DNA of 64,000 nt from Alloalcanivorax profundimaris (GTDB taxonomy: Bacteria > Pseudomonadota > Gammaproteobacteria > Pseudomonadales > Alcanivoracaceae): assembly GCF_015265435.1 (NCBI RefSeq), contig NZ_JABJWH010000015.1:38779-102778 (forward strand). Reading direction: 5' to 3'. This document shows, piece by piece, positions 16,618 to 25,418 of this stretch. The notes beneath the pieces were generated by a model. It saw nothing but the letters and a program-made list of their open reading frames with translations. It had not been told where the DNA came from and did no database searches. The translations under genes were made by a program, and so were the position numbers. Numbering within the stretch: the first letter of the stretch is position 1; each line of letters starts with the position of its first letter.

Positions 16618-17379
16618 TCAAGTTTGCACCACGCCGTACAGATAGCGGGCGATCATGGCCAGGCACATCAGCACGATCAGCGGCCGGATCAGCCGCTGGC
16701 CGCCGCGCAGCACCGCGTGGGCGCCCAGCCAGGCGCCCAGCATCTGGCCCAGGATCATGGTGGCGCCCACCAGCCACAGCACCTTGCCGCCGATCACGAA
16801 CAGCGTCAGCGAAGCGATGTTACTGGCGAAGTTGAACGCCTTGGCGTGGGCGGTGGCGGTGATCAGTTCGCGGCCGCGCAGGGCCACCTCCGCCAGGGAA
16901 AAGAAGGAACCGGTGCCGGGGCCGAAGAAGCCGTCGTAGAAGCCGATGGCGGGCACCACGGTGCGTTCGTAGAGGGCGGCGCCCAGACGCGGCGCCCGTT
17001 CCACCCGGCCGGCGCCGGGCGTGAGCAGGAAGTACAGGGCGATGATCGCCAGCACGATGGGCACCAGGATCTCCAGGGCGTCGGTGTGCACCACCTGGAC
17101 CACCACCGTGCCCACGGCGCTGCCCGCCAGCGCCCACAGAAACGGCCGGCGCACCGCCGCCGGCGAGAACCGCCGCAGCCGCAGCAGGGTGAAGGTGGCC
17201 ATGCCGGAGCCAAAGGTGCCCTGCAGCTTGTTGGTGGCCAGGGCCTGCACCGGCGGCAGGCCGGCCAGCAGCAGGCCGGGCAGGGTGAGCAGGCCGCCGC
17301 CGCCGGCCAGGGTATCGATGAAGCCGGCCAGCAGCGCCAGGCCGCCGAGCATCAGCAGCGTTGTCAGTTCCAGTTCCAA
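16618..17379 (-). CDS. TSUP-family (TauE/SafE, YfcA-like) membrane permease, 253 aa
   Basis: This inner-membrane protein of the TauE/SafE group has about eight hydrophobic segments and two pseudo-repeats. The family markers are GFIDTLAGGGGLLTLPGLLLAGLPPVQALATNKLQGTFGS near the N-terminus and GFYDGFFGPGTGSFF in the second half (residues about 145-160). Members move sulfur-containing organic anions such as sulfite or sulfoacetate, or other small anions; the substrate here is not evident. ATG 17379 fits the conserved start. It lies upstream of the permease-dehydrogenase operon on the same strand, but an 82-base gap with an operator-like site suggests separate transcription. Confidence 0.9.
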   Translation of the reverse strand: MELELTTLLMLGGLALLAGFIDTLAGGGGLLTLPGLLLAGLPPVQALATNKLQGTFGSGMATFTLLRLRRFSPAAVRRPFLWALAGSAVGTVVVQVVHTDALEILVPIVLAIIALYFLLTPGAGRVERAPRLGAALYERTVVPAIGFYDGFFGPGTGSFFSLAEVALRGRELITATAHAKAFNFASNIASLTLFVIGGKVLWLVGATMILGQMLGAWLGAHAVLRGGQRLIRPLIVLMCLAMIARYLYGVVQT

Positions 17380-17440
17380 GCCCGTTCCCCGCCGGTGGTC
17401 GCGGCGCTCACTCTACTCCGGCGCCCGTGGCCATGAAAGA

Positions 17441-17480
17441 GCGCCCGCGGCGGTTAAAGAGCGCCCGCGGCGGTTAAAGA
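17441..17480. repeat. Perfect 20-bp tandem duplication
   Basis: GCGCCCGCGGCGGTTAAAGA occurs twice head-to-tail in the divergent region between the TSUP gene and the first lipoprotein gene; the six bases before it (GAAAGA) partly extend the repeat. It could be a slipped-strand duplication or a doubled binding site. Confidence 0.85.
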
Positions 17481-17559
17481 CTGTAAAGTCGTGAAGCACC
17501 CGGGGCGCCTTTCCTTCTAGCATGAGGTCCAATGTTGGTCAGGCTTCAAGGAGGACCCC

Positions 17560-18300
17560 ATGCGCTATTCCATCGCCATCATGGCCGCCGGCACCCTGCT
17601 GCTGGCCGGCTGCCAGCCGCCGGACGACGACAAACAGGAACAGGACGCCGCCGTGCCCCATCCGCCCATCGAGGAAACCGGTGACGGCGGCCAGGTGGGC
17701 AGCCAGGGCGGCGGCGAGGCCAGCCCGGCCACCGCCGGCGGCACCGCCGACGCACCCTCCGCCCAGGGCCACGGCGAAGACCTGAACGCGGACCAGGCGG
17801 CGGTGTACCAAAGCAGCGACTACCGCATCCAGGTCACCTTCCCCCGGGAGCTGGAGGTGGTGAACCACGCCGCCGGCGAGCTGGAAGGCGCCGACAACGC
17901 CGGCCAGGCGGACCAGGACGCCGCCTGGAAAGCGTTCGCCGGCGACGACATGGACGGCCAGCGGTTGCTCACCCTGGCGGTGCCCGGCGACCGGGACCTG
18001 CGCTTCCAGCTCGGCGCCAGCCGGGGCACCCAGGGGCTCAGCCATTGCAAGGACCAGCCCTCAGAGCAGGCCGGCGATACCGAGGCCACCCGCAGCCTGG
18101 ACGGCGTGCCGTTCCGCCGCTTCGAAATCACCGAAACCGACGACCAGGGCTTCCGCACGGTGCAAAGCTATCGCGCCACCTACGGCGAAGCCTGTTACGC
18201 CATTGATCTGATCGCCCGGGGCGACGGCGAAGGCGAGGGCGCCGCCGAGGCCCTGACCCGCCTACAGACCGCCCTGGACGGCGTGGCATTCACCGAGTGA
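17560..18300 (+). CDS. Lipoprotein of unknown function (tandem paralogue 1), 246 aa
   Basis: A short signal peptide ends in the lipobox LLLAGC (Cys18), so the mature protein is lipid-anchored, probably in the outer membrane since Gln follows Cys. A low-complexity Asp/Gly/Ala linker (residues about 20-75) precedes the folded domain, which begins at YQSSDYRIQVTFPREL. It shares with the next gene the order YxI...YP/FP, LxLGASRxxxxLxxC, LDGVxFRRF, SYRATYGEACYAIDLI and a final LQTALDGV. The two are clearly diverged copies. ATG 17560 follows AAGGAGGA. Conserved cysteines around the CYAID motif suggest a disulfide. I do not recognise the family; an envelope role is inferred only from location. Confidence 0.82.
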   Translation: MRYSIAIMAAGTLLLAGCQPPDDDKQEQDAAVPHPPIEETGDGGQVGSQGGGEASPATAGGTADAPSAQGHGEDLNADQAAVYQSSDYRIQVTFPRELEVVNHAAGELEGADNAGQADQDAAWKAFAGDDMDGQRLLTLAVPGDRDLRFQLGASRGTQGLSHCKDQPSEQAGDTEATRSLDGVPFRRFEITETDDQGFRTVQSYRATYGEACYAIDLIARGDGEGEGAAEALTRLQTALDGVAFTE

Positions 18301-18314
18301 GGGACGCTTGAGCG

Positions 18315-18968
18315 ATGCGTGTTCTGATCACTTCTTCTTTGCTGGCGGCCCTGGTGACCCTGGCTGGCTGTGACTCTTCTTCCCTGGGCGGCCCTTCCCT
18401 GGGCGACGGCGGCGCGCGCAGCACCGCCGTCGCCTCCGGCGCGCCCCAGGCCCGTTACGAGAATCGGGACTACGGCATCGCCCTGGATTACCCCAAGGAA
18501 CGGGTACGGCGCGTCGAGGACCGCGGCGGCTATTTCAATGAAGGCGGCTGGCGCGCGGGCGTGGGGCCGGAGGCGCCGGGCGCGGCGCTGCTGGTGCTGC
18601 GCCTGAAGGGCTCCGACCGGATTCGCGCCGGCGAGCTCCATGTGGGGGCCAGCCGCGACCCGGCGGCCCTGGCCGGATGCACCGAACCGGACGCCTGGGC
18701 GCGACCGAAGAGCGTCGGCCAGGCCAGCCTGGACGGGGTCACCTTCACCACCTTCCAGGGCGGCGACGCGGCCATGAATCACTACCGCAAGGTGCACGCC
18801 TACCGGGCCGCGCACCGTGGCGTGTGCTACGCCATCGACCTGGTGGTGCAGGGCACCAACGGCGAGGTGTACGACCCGCCCCGGGAGGCGCCGTTCAGCG
18901 AAACCCGGGCGTTCGGTGATTTGCAGGCCCTGCTCGACGGCGTGCGGCTTATCGAGCGGGCTCCTTGA
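18315..18968 (+). CDS. Lipoprotein of unknown function (tandem paralogue 2), 217 aa
   Basis: Lipobox TLAGC (Cys19) is followed by Asp, which in enterobacteria favours inner-membrane retention, unlike paralogue 1. The domain repeats the paralogue's plan: NRDYGIALDYPKERV, LHVGASRDPAALAGC, LDGVTFTTFQGGD, HAYRAAHRGVCYAIDLVV and LQALLDGVRLIE. It lacks most of paralogue 1's acidic linker. The 14-base gap indicates co-transcription. Its 3' end overlaps the convergent RND permease gene by 20 bp, so neither can have its own terminator in the junction. Function unknown. Confidence 0.82.
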   Translation: MRVLITSSLLAALVTLAGCDSSSLGGPSLGDGGARSTAVASGAPQARYENRDYGIALDYPKERVRRVEDRGGYFNEGGWRAGVGPEAPGAALLVLRLKGSDRIRAGELHVGASRDPAALAGCTEPDAWARPKSVGQASLDGVTFTTFQGGDAAMNHYRKVHAYRAAHRGVCYAIDLVVQGTNGEVYDPPREAPFSETRAFGDLQALLDGVRLIERAP

Positions 18969-21900
18969 CCCGGAACCAGGCGGCGTAGAGCGCCGGCAGG
19001 AACAGCAGGGTCAGGGCGGTGGCCACGATCAGCCCGCCCATGATCGCCACCGCCATGGGCCCGAAGAAGTCGCTGCGCGACAGCGGGATCATCGCCAGCA
19101 CCGCCGTCAGGGCGGTGAGGGCGATGGGCCGGAAGCGCCGCACGGTGGAGTCGATGATGGCGTCCCAGCGGCTGTGGCCCTGGTCGATGTCCTGCTGGAT
19201 CTGGTCCACCAGAATCACCGAGTTGCGCATGATCATGCCGGCCAGGGCGATGGTGCCGAGCATGGCCACGAAGCCGAACGGCTCGCCGAACAGCAGCAGG
19301 AACACGGTCACCCCGATCAGCCCCAGGGGCGCGGTGAGGAACACCATGGTGGCCAGCGAGAAGCTGCGCAGCTGCAGCATCAGCAGCGTCACCACCACCA
19401 GAATGAACAGTGGCATGCCGGCGTTCACCGAGGCCTGGCCACGGGCGGATTCCTCCACCGTGCCGCCGATCTCCAGCAGATAGCCCGGCGGCAGGTCTTC
19501 GCGGATGCCGCCCAGGTCCGGCCAGATGCGGTTGACCAGGGTGGCGGGTTGTTCGTCGCCGTAGATGTCGGCGCGTACGGTGATGGTGGGCAAACGGTTG
19601 CGGTGCCAGATCACCCCCTCCTCGAAGCCGTATTCCAGGGTCGCCACCTGGTTGAGCGGCACGCTGCGGCCGGATTCGGTCTGCACCGCCAGGTTGCCGA
19701 GCTGGCCCAGGGCGTGGCGCTCGCGGCGGTCGCCGCGCACCTCCACGTCGATCAGCTCGTTGTCTTCCCGGTACTGGCTCACCACTACCCCGGACAGGGA
19801 ACTCTGCAGGGCCCGGGACAGGTCGGCGCTGTTCACGCCCAGGGCCCGGGCGCGGGCCTGGTCGATGTTCAGGCGCACCACCTTGCTGGGCTCTTCCCAA
19901 TCCAGGTGCACATTGGTGACCTCCGGATTCTCGCGTACCTTGGCGGCCACCGAGCGGGCGATGGCGCGCACCTCGGGGATGTGCTCCCCGGACACCCGGA
20001 ACTGGATCGGGTAGCCCACCGGCGGGCCGTTCTCCAGCCGCGATACCCGGCTGCGCAAGGTGGGGAATTCCTCGTGCAGGGTGTCGATCAGCCAGCGGCG
20101 CACCTCCTCGCGTTCCTCGATGTCGCGGGTCAGCACCACGAACTGGGCGAAGCTGGCGGCCGGCAGCTGCTGGTCCAGGGGAAGGTAGAAGCGCGGCGAC
20201 CCGGAGCCGATGTAGGCCACGTAGTTCTCGATCTTGTCGTTGCCGGCGATCATCTTCTCCAGGCGCCGGGCCTGTTCGTCGGTGGCTTCCAGGGAGGCGC
20301 CCTCGTGGAGCTTGAGGTCCACCATCAATTCCAGCCGCGCGGACGGCGGGAAGAACTGCTGCGGCACCAGCCGGAACAACGCCACCGCGCCCATGAAGAT
20401 CAGCACCGTGGCGACGATCACCGTCTTGCGGTAACGCACGCACCACAGCACCAGCCGCCGGAAGCGCTGATAGAAGGGTTTCTGGTAAGGGTCATGCACC
20501 TGGCCGCTGTCGTCCCGGCGCGCCAGGTTGGGCAGCAGCTTGTCGCCCAGGTAGGGCACGAATACCACGGCGGTGATCCAGGACACCAGCAGCGACAGGG
20601 TCACCACCTGGAAGATCGAGCGGGTGTATTCGCCGGTGCCGGATTCCGCCGTGGCGATGGGCAGGAAACCGGCGGCGGTGATCAGGGTGCCGGTGAGCAT
20701 CGGAAAGGCGGTGCTGGTCCAGGCGAAGCCCGCCGCCTTCATGCGGCTCAGGCCCTGCTCCATTTTGATCGCCATCATTTCCACGGCGATGATGGCGTCG
20801 TCCACCATCAGGCCCAGGGCCAGCACCAGGGCGCCCAGGGAAATCTTGTGCAGGCCGATGTCGAAGTAGTTCATCAGCGCGAAGGTCATCGCCAGCACCA
20901 GGGGAATGGACAAGGCCACCACCAGGCCGGTGCGCGCCCCCAGGGAGAAGAAGCTCACCAGCAGCACGATCACCAGGGCCTCGATCAGTACCTGCACGAA
21001 CTCGCCGACGCCGTGTTCCACCGCCGCCGGCTGGTCCGACACCTTGCGCAGCTCCAGGCCGGCCGGCAGGGTTTCCTGCAGCCGCTTGAACTCTCCGTCC
21101 AGGTGCTCGCCCAGGGCCAGGATGTCGCCGCCTTCCTTCATGGACACGGCGATGCCGATGGCGTCCTCGCCCATGAAGCGCATGCGCGGCTGGGGCGGGT
21201 CGCTGAAGCCCCGGTAGACGTCGGCGATGTCGCCCAGACGCAAAGTGCGGCCCTCGGCGCGGATCGGGAAGCGGCGGATTTCGTCCACGGATTCGAACTG
21301 GCCGCTCACCCGCAGCCGCACCCGGTCGCTGGGGGTCTCGAAGAAGCCGGCCTCGGCCACCGTGTTCTGGGATTGCAGCGCCTGCTGCACCGCGCCCATG
21401 GGAATGCCCAGGGAGGCCAGCTTGGTGTTGGAGATTTCCACCCACACCTTTTCGTCCTGCAGGCCCACCAGCTCCACCTTGCCCACGTCCTCCACGCGCT
21501 GCAGGGCCAGCTGGATGCGGTCCGCGTAGTCCTTCATCAGCGCGTAGTCGAAGCCCGGGCCGGTGAGGGCGTAGATGTTGCCGAAGGTGGTGCCGAATTC
21601 GTCATTGAAGAATGGGCCCTGGATGCCCTGGGGCAGGGTGTGGCGGATGTCGCCCACCTTCTTGCGCACCTGGTACCAGAGATCCGGGATTTCCCGGGAG
21701 TGCATGTCGTCGCGGGCCATGAACAGCACCTGGGACTGGCCCGGTCGCGAGAACGAGGTAATGCGGTCGTAATCCCCGGTCTCCATCAGCTTCTTCTCGA
21801 TGCGTTCGGTGACCTGCCGCGACACTTCCTTGGCGCTGGCCCCGGGCCAGACCGTATTCACCACCATCACCTTGAAGGTGAAGGGCGGGTCCTCGCTCTG

Positions 21901-22005
21901 GCCGAGCTGGCTGTAGGAGAGGGCCCCCAGGGCACCCAGCACGATCATGGCGTAGAGCACCAGGGTGCGGTTGCGCAGCGCCCATTCGGAAAGGTTGAAG
22001 CGCAT
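18949..22005 (-). CDS. RND efflux permease (HAE1-type, TriC-like), 1018 aa
   Basis: This is the inner-membrane proton/drug antiporter of a tripartite efflux pump. It has the AcrB-type plan: TM1 near the N-terminus (RTLVLYAMIVLGALG), a large periplasmic loop, central TM helices with the proton-relay pair Asp402-Asp403 (LGLMVDDAIIAVEMM), a second periplasmic loop, and the C-terminal helices. The opening SEDPPFTFKVMVV resembles TriC and related pumps with a simple adaptor. It follows the adaptor gene by three bases, forming a two-gene operon with no outer-membrane channel gene in view, so a TolC-like channel must come from elsewhere. Substrates are not predictable from sequence. Confidence 0.93.
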   Translation of the reverse strand: MRFNLSEWALRNRTLVLYAMIVLGALGALSYSQLGQSEDPPFTFKVMVVNTVWPGASAKEVSRQVTERIEKKLMETGDYDRITSFSRPGQSQVLFMARDDMHSREIPDLWYQVRKKVGDIRHTLPQGIQGPFFNDEFGTTFGNIYALTGPGFDYALMKDYADRIQLALQRVEDVGKVELVGLQDEKVWVEISNTKLASLGIPMGAVQQALQSQNTVAEAGFFETPSDRVRLRVSGQFESVDEIRRFPIRAEGRTLRLGDIADVYRGFSDPPQPRMRFMGEDAIGIAVSMKEGGDILALGEHLDGEFKRLQETLPAGLELRKVSDQPAAVEHGVGEFVQVLIEALVIVLLVSFFSLGARTGLVVALSIPLVLAMTFALMNYFDIGLHKISLGALVLALGLMVDDAIIAVEMMAIKMEQGLSRMKAAGFAWTSTAFPMLTGTLITAAGFLPIATAESGTGEYTRSIFQVVTLSLLVSWITAVVFVPYLGDKLLPNLARRDDSGQVHDPYQKPFYQRFRRLVLWCVRYRKTVIVATVLIFMGAVALFRLVPQQFFPPSARLELMVDLKLHEGASLEATDEQARRLEKMIAGNDKIENYVAYIGSGSPRFYLPLDQQLPAASFAQFVVLTRDIEEREEVRRWLIDTLHEEFPTLRSRVSRLENGPPVGYPIQFRVSGEHIPEVRAIARSVAAKVRENPEVTNVHLDWEEPSKVVRLNIDQARARALGVNSADLSRALQSSLSGVVVSQYREDNELIDVEVRGDRRERHALGQLGNLAVQTESGRSVPLNQVATLEYGFEEGVIWHRNRLPTITVRADIYGDEQPATLVNRIWPDLGGIREDLPPGYLLEIGGTVEESARGQASVNAGMPLFILVVVTLLMLQLRSFSLATMVFLTAPLGLIGVTVFLLLFGEPFGFVAMLGTIALAGMIMRNSVILVDQIQQDIDQGHSRWDAIIDSTVRRFRPIALTALTAVLAMIPLSRSDFFGPMAVAIMGGLIVATALTLLFLPALYAAWFRVKEPAR

Positions 22006-22008
22006 CGC

Positions 22009-23115
22009 TTACTCCCCGTCCGTGCGGTTCAGGTGCAGCGGCCGGTTCTGCCGGTCCACCGGCTTCACGGTCTGGCCGTCGCGCAGCACCTGGGTGCCGG
22101 CCGCCACCACCCAGGCGTCCGTGCCCAGGCCGGCCAGCACCGGCACCCGCTCGGCGTGGTAGGCACCGGTTTCCACCGGGGTTTTGGTCAGGGTCAGGTC
22201 GTCCGGGTTCACCACCCACACGTAGGCGTCACCGTCGTCGGCGGTGACCGCCGACAGCGGCAGACTGAGCGCCTCGCCGTTGCCGCCGTGCACCAGCACC
22301 CGGGCGCTCTGGCCCAGATCGGCGCCGACTTCGTCGTTGTCGAAAGCGACCCTTGCCTCGAAGGTGCGTGATGCCGGGTCCGCCGACGGCGCCAGCTCGC
22401 GAATATGGCCGGGGAAGGTGTCGCCGGGCCGGGACCACAGTTCGATGGCCACCTCGTCGCCCACCTGGAAGCGGTCGATGTCCTGCTCCGGCAGGTCGAT
22501 GCGCACCTCCCGGTCGCCGTCCACGGCCAGCACGAACACCGTCTGGCCGGCGGCCACCACCTGGCCGGCCTCCGCCAGCCTCCGGGCGATCACGCCATTC
22601 TCCGGAGCCTCCAGCACCGCGTAGCCGGCCTGGTTGCGGGCCACGTCCATCTGCGCCCGGGCCTGCTTGAGCTGGGCTTCGGCGGCCTGGAAGCGGCTTT
22701 CCACGCTGTCGAACTGGGAACGGCTCACCACGCCGCGCTCCACCAGCGGCCGGTAGCGCTCCAGCTCGCTGGCGGCCAGACGGTGGTCGGCGCGGGCGGA
22801 CGCCAGCCGGGCGCGGGCGGCGTCCAGTTCCAGACCCACGTCCTCGGCGTTCAGCTCCGCCAGGGGCTGGCCCTGCTCGACCCGGTCGCCCACGGTCACC
22901 AGCCGGCGGCTGATCTTGCCGCCGATGCGGAACGCCAGCTCCGGCTCATAGCGGGCGCGCACCTCGCCGGGAAAAATATCCATCAGGGTGTCGGCGCCCT
23001 CCGGCTGCACCACCAGGGCCGGGCGGGGCTTCACCTCGCCCTGGGGCTCCGCCGGGGAGCAGGCGGCCAGCGTCAAGGCCAGCGGCGTCAAGGCAAGCAA
23101 GAGAGGACGGAACAT
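22009..23115 (-). CDS. RND efflux periplasmic adaptor lipoprotein (MFP family), 368 aa
   Basis: This is the membrane-fusion subunit linking the RND permease to an outer-membrane channel. A lipobox-type signal (LALTLAAC, Cys19) anchors it to the inner membrane. A beta-barrel/lipoyl half (FRIGGKISRRLVTVGDRVEQGQPLAEL) precedes an alpha-hairpin (residues about 85-150) and the second lipoyl half (YAVLEAPENGVIARRLAEAGQVV), followed by barrel and membrane-proximal domains. ATG 23115 starts the operon with the permease downstream. A divergent TetR gene 136 bp away and two palindromes between them indicate local repression. Confidence 0.92.
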   Translation of the reverse strand: MFRPLLLALTPLALTLAACSPAEPQGEVKPRPALVVQPEGADTLMDIFPGEVRARYEPELAFRIGGKISRRLVTVGDRVEQGQPLAELNAEDVGLELDAARARLASARADHRLAASELERYRPLVERGVVSRSQFDSVESRFQAAEAQLKQARAQMDVARNQAGYAVLEAPENGVIARRLAEAGQVVAAGQTVFVLAVDGDREVRIDLPEQDIDRFQVGDEVAIELWSRPGDTFPGHIRELAPSADPASRTFEARVAFDNDEVGADLGQSARVLVHGGNGEALSLPLSAVTADDGDAYVWVVNPDDLTLTKTPVETGAYHAERVPVLAGLGTDAWVVAAGTQVLRDGQTVKPVDRQNRPLHLNRTDGE

Positions 23116-23182
23116 GGCGTGGACCCTCGGAGCGTTATTGTGGAATCACGTAAAAAAAGCGCCGGTTAGCGCATCGGAAATG

Positions 23183-23228
23183 CTATACTCGCCGGTATAG
23201 TAATTTTATTGAACTTACTGGTCCAGTA
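23183..23228. promoter_or_regulatory. Two palindromes in the RND operon/TetR divergent promoter region
   Basis: CTATAC-TCGCCG-GTATAG (23183-23200) and TACTGG-T-CCAGTA (23216-23228) lie in the 136-bp region between the efflux operon and its divergent TetR gene. Either could be the repressor's operator. The first contains TATACT, a plausible -10 element; the second sits 24 bases before the TetR start codon and could mediate autorepression. Confidence 0.6.
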
Positions 23229-23251
23229 TTTGGAAGGCCATTTGGAGCGAC

Positions 23252-23887
23252 ATGTCCGATAATGACCCCCAGACTGGCCTGCGCGGCCGGCCCAAGGACC
23301 CGGCCAAACGCCAGGCGATTCTGGATGCCGCCAAGGCCCTGTTCCTTGCCCAGGGTTTCTCGGGGACCAGCATGGATGCCGTGGCCGCCGAAGCGGGAGT
23401 CTCCAAGCTCACCGTTTACAGCCATTTCTCCGACAAGGCGACGCTGTTCGCCGCCGCCGTGGAGGCCAAGTGCCAGGGCCTGATGCCCTTTCCTATGTTT
23501 TCCCTGGAGAGCGATGACGCTCTGCCCCGGGTGCTGGAGCGCATCGGTCATGCCTTCATGGAACTCATCAACAGCGAGGAAGCCATTGGCCTTGAGCGGC
23601 TCATGACCAGTCTGGCCAGCCAGGATCCGGAAATGGCCCGGCTGTTCTTCGAGGCGGGGCCGGAACGCACCCTCAAGGAAATGGAGCGTTTGTTGATCAC
23701 CGCCGGGGATCAGGGCCTGCTTGCCCTGGACGATCCCTGGGGCGCCGCCGAGCTGTTCTTCGGCATGCTGCAAAGCTGCCGGCATATGCAGGTGCTGATC
23801 GGCTGCGCGCAACCGCCGGGCCAGGCCGAGACCGAGGCCCATGTGCGCGAGGTGGTGCGCGTTTTTCTGCGCGGCTACGCCCCCTAG
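23252..23887 (+). CDS. TetR-family repressor, 211 aa
   Basis: The N-terminal helix-turn-helix domain is residues about 15-60 (KRQAILDAAKALFLAQGFSGTSMDAVAAEAGVSKLTVYSHFSDKATLFAAAV), the classical TetR signature. The C-terminal ligand domain is of the AefR/TetR_C type, typical of efflux regulators (LERLMTSLASQDPEMARLFFEAGPERT). It is divergent from the RND adaptor-permease operon and probably represses it until a pump substrate binds. Two palindromes in the intergenic region are operator candidates. The start ATG 23252 has TTGGAGCG upstream. Confidence 0.92.
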   Translation: MSDNDPQTGLRGRPKDPAKRQAILDAAKALFLAQGFSGTSMDAVAAEAGVSKLTVYSHFSDKATLFAAAVEAKCQGLMPFPMFSLESDDALPRVLERIGHAFMELINSEEAIGLERLMTSLASQDPEMARLFFEAGPERTLKEMERLLITAGDQGLLALDDPWGAAELFFGMLQSCRHMQVLIGCAQPPGQAETEAHVREVVRVFLRGYAP

Positions 23888-23954
23888 GCCGGGGCGGGCC
23901 CCGGAGTCCGAAAACGGCGAGTGCCGTGGTTCGCTCCGGGGTTATCATCGGACC

Positions 23955-25418
23955 ATGTTCGATGACGATGTCCGCTACCGCGCCCTGAGCGCCCGGGACC
24001 CCCGCTTTGACGGCCACTTCTTCGTGGCCGTCACCTCCACCGGCGTGTACTGCCGGCCGGTGTGCCCGGCCCGGGTGCCGCGCCGGGAAAACTGCCGTTT
24101 CTACCCCAGTGCCGCCGCCGCCGAGGCGCACGGTTACCGTCCTTGTCTGCGCTGCCGCCCGGAACTGGCCCCCGGCCACGCCAGCGTGGACGCCCGTGGC
24201 CGGCTGGCGCGGGCGGCGGCGGCGCGGCTGGAAGCCGGCCCCCTGGACGAGGGCGGCCTGGCCACCCTGGCCACGGAACTGGGCGTTACCGACCGCCACC
24301 TGCGGCGCGTTTTCCAGGACCAGTTCGGTGTCACTCCGGTGGCCTACGCCCAGACCCAGCGCCTGCTGCTGGCGAAGCGATTGCTCACCGACACCCGTCT
24401 GCCGGTGACCGAGGTGGCCCTGGCCGCCGGCTTTGGCAGCCTGCGCCGCTTCAATGCGTTGTTCCAGCAGCGCTACCGGCTCAAGCCCTCCAGCCTGCGC
24501 CGCCGGCCCGGCCGCGCCGCCGATACCCTTGGCTTCCTGCTGGCCTACCGGCCGCCTTATCCCTGGGCGCCGCTGGCGGACTTCCTCGGCCAGCGGGCCA
24601 TCGCCGGGGTCGAGGAACTGGACGGCGACGTCTACCGGCGCACCGTGGTGCTGCGTCGTGGTGAGCGGTTGCACCGTGGCTGGCTGTCGGTGACGCCGGT
24701 GGCCGGCAAGGACCAGTTGCGGGTAACCCTGTCCGCCTCCCTGGCGGCGGTGGTGCCGGAGGTGCTGGCCCGGCTGCGGCGGTTGTTCGATCTGGATTGC
24801 CAGCCGGCGGAGGTGGCCGAGGCCCTGGGTGAGCTGGCGGTGGCGCGTCCGGGCCTGAGGGTTCCCGGCGCCTTCGACGGCTTCGAGGCGGCGGTGCGCG
24901 CGGTGCTCGGCCAGCAGATCACGGTTCGCGCCGCCCAGACCCTGGCCGGCCGGGTGGCGTCCCACCTTGGCGAGCCCCTGGCAACCCCTTTCCCCGCGCT
25001 CACCCACACCTTCCCGGAGGCGGCCACGGTGGCGGATAGCGATCCGGAAGCGCTCGGCAAGCTGGGCATCCTGCGCGCCCGGGTGGGCGCCATTCAGGCC
25101 CTGGCCCGGGCCTGCGCCGACGGTGACCTGGTGCTGACGCCGGGAGCGCCGGTGGACGCCACCCTGGAGCGGCTGCGGGCGCTGCCCGGCATCGGCGACT
25201 GGACCGCCCAGTACCTGGCCCTGCGCGCCCTGTCCTGGCCGGATGCCTTCCCGGCCGCGGACTACGGCGTGCTCAAGGCCCTGGGCGAACGCTCACCGGC
25301 CCGGGCCCGCCGGCGCGCTGAGGCCTGGCGGCCCTGGCGGGCCTACGCGGTGTTGCATTTGTGGCAGCGGCTGGCGGATCAGTCCGCCTCGCAGGCCGCC
25401 GACGACACCGGCCGGTAG
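23955..25418 (+). CDS. Ada-type regulator fused to AlkA DNA-3-methyladenine glycosylase, 487 aa
   Basis: This DNA alkylation-repair fusion has an Ada zinc domain with four cysteines at 33, 37, 64 and 67 (VYCRPVC, YRPCLRC), where one cysteine of Ada accepts methyl groups from phosphotriesters. An AraC helix-turn-helix follows (residues about 80-190, VALAAGFGSLRRFNALFQQRYRL). Residues about 200-487 are an AlkA-like glycosylase with helix-hairpin-helix LPGIGDWTAQYLALRAL and catalytic Asp436. The Ada C-terminal O6-methylguanine domain is absent. ATG 23955 was chosen because the MFDDDVRYRAL start matches the family. The 3' end overlaps a convergent MFS gene by 40 bp. It likely senses methylation and removes damaged bases. 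Confidence 0.93.
   Translation: MFDDDVRYRALSARDPRFDGHFFVAVTSTGVYCRPVCPARVPRRENCRFYPSAAAAEAHGYRPCLRCRPELAPGHASVDARGRLARAAAARLEAGPLDEGGLATLATELGVTDRHLRRVFQDQFGVTPVAYAQTQRLLLAKRLLTDTRLPVTEVALAAGFGSLRRFNALFQQRYRLKPSSLRRRPGRAADTLGFLLAYRPPYPWAPLADFLGQRAIAGVEELDGDVYRRTVVLRRGERLHRGWLSVTPVAGKDQLRVTLSASLAAVVPEVLARLRRLFDLDCQPAEVAEALGELAVARPGLRVPGAFDGFEAAVRAVLGQQITVRAAQTLAGRVASHLGEPLATPFPALTHTFPEAATVADSDPEALGKLGILRARVGAIQALARACADGDLVLTPGAPVDATLERLRALPGIGDWTAQYLALRALSWPDAFPAADYGVLKALGERSPARARRRAEAWRPWRAYAVLHLWQRLADQSASQAADDTGR

Noticed and set aside
18817..22371. An 1184-codon plus-strand open frame across the RND genes
   Set aside because: It lies antisense to a recognised efflux permease and adaptor, with His/Gln/Gly-rich low-complexity translation typical of shadows in high-GC DNA.
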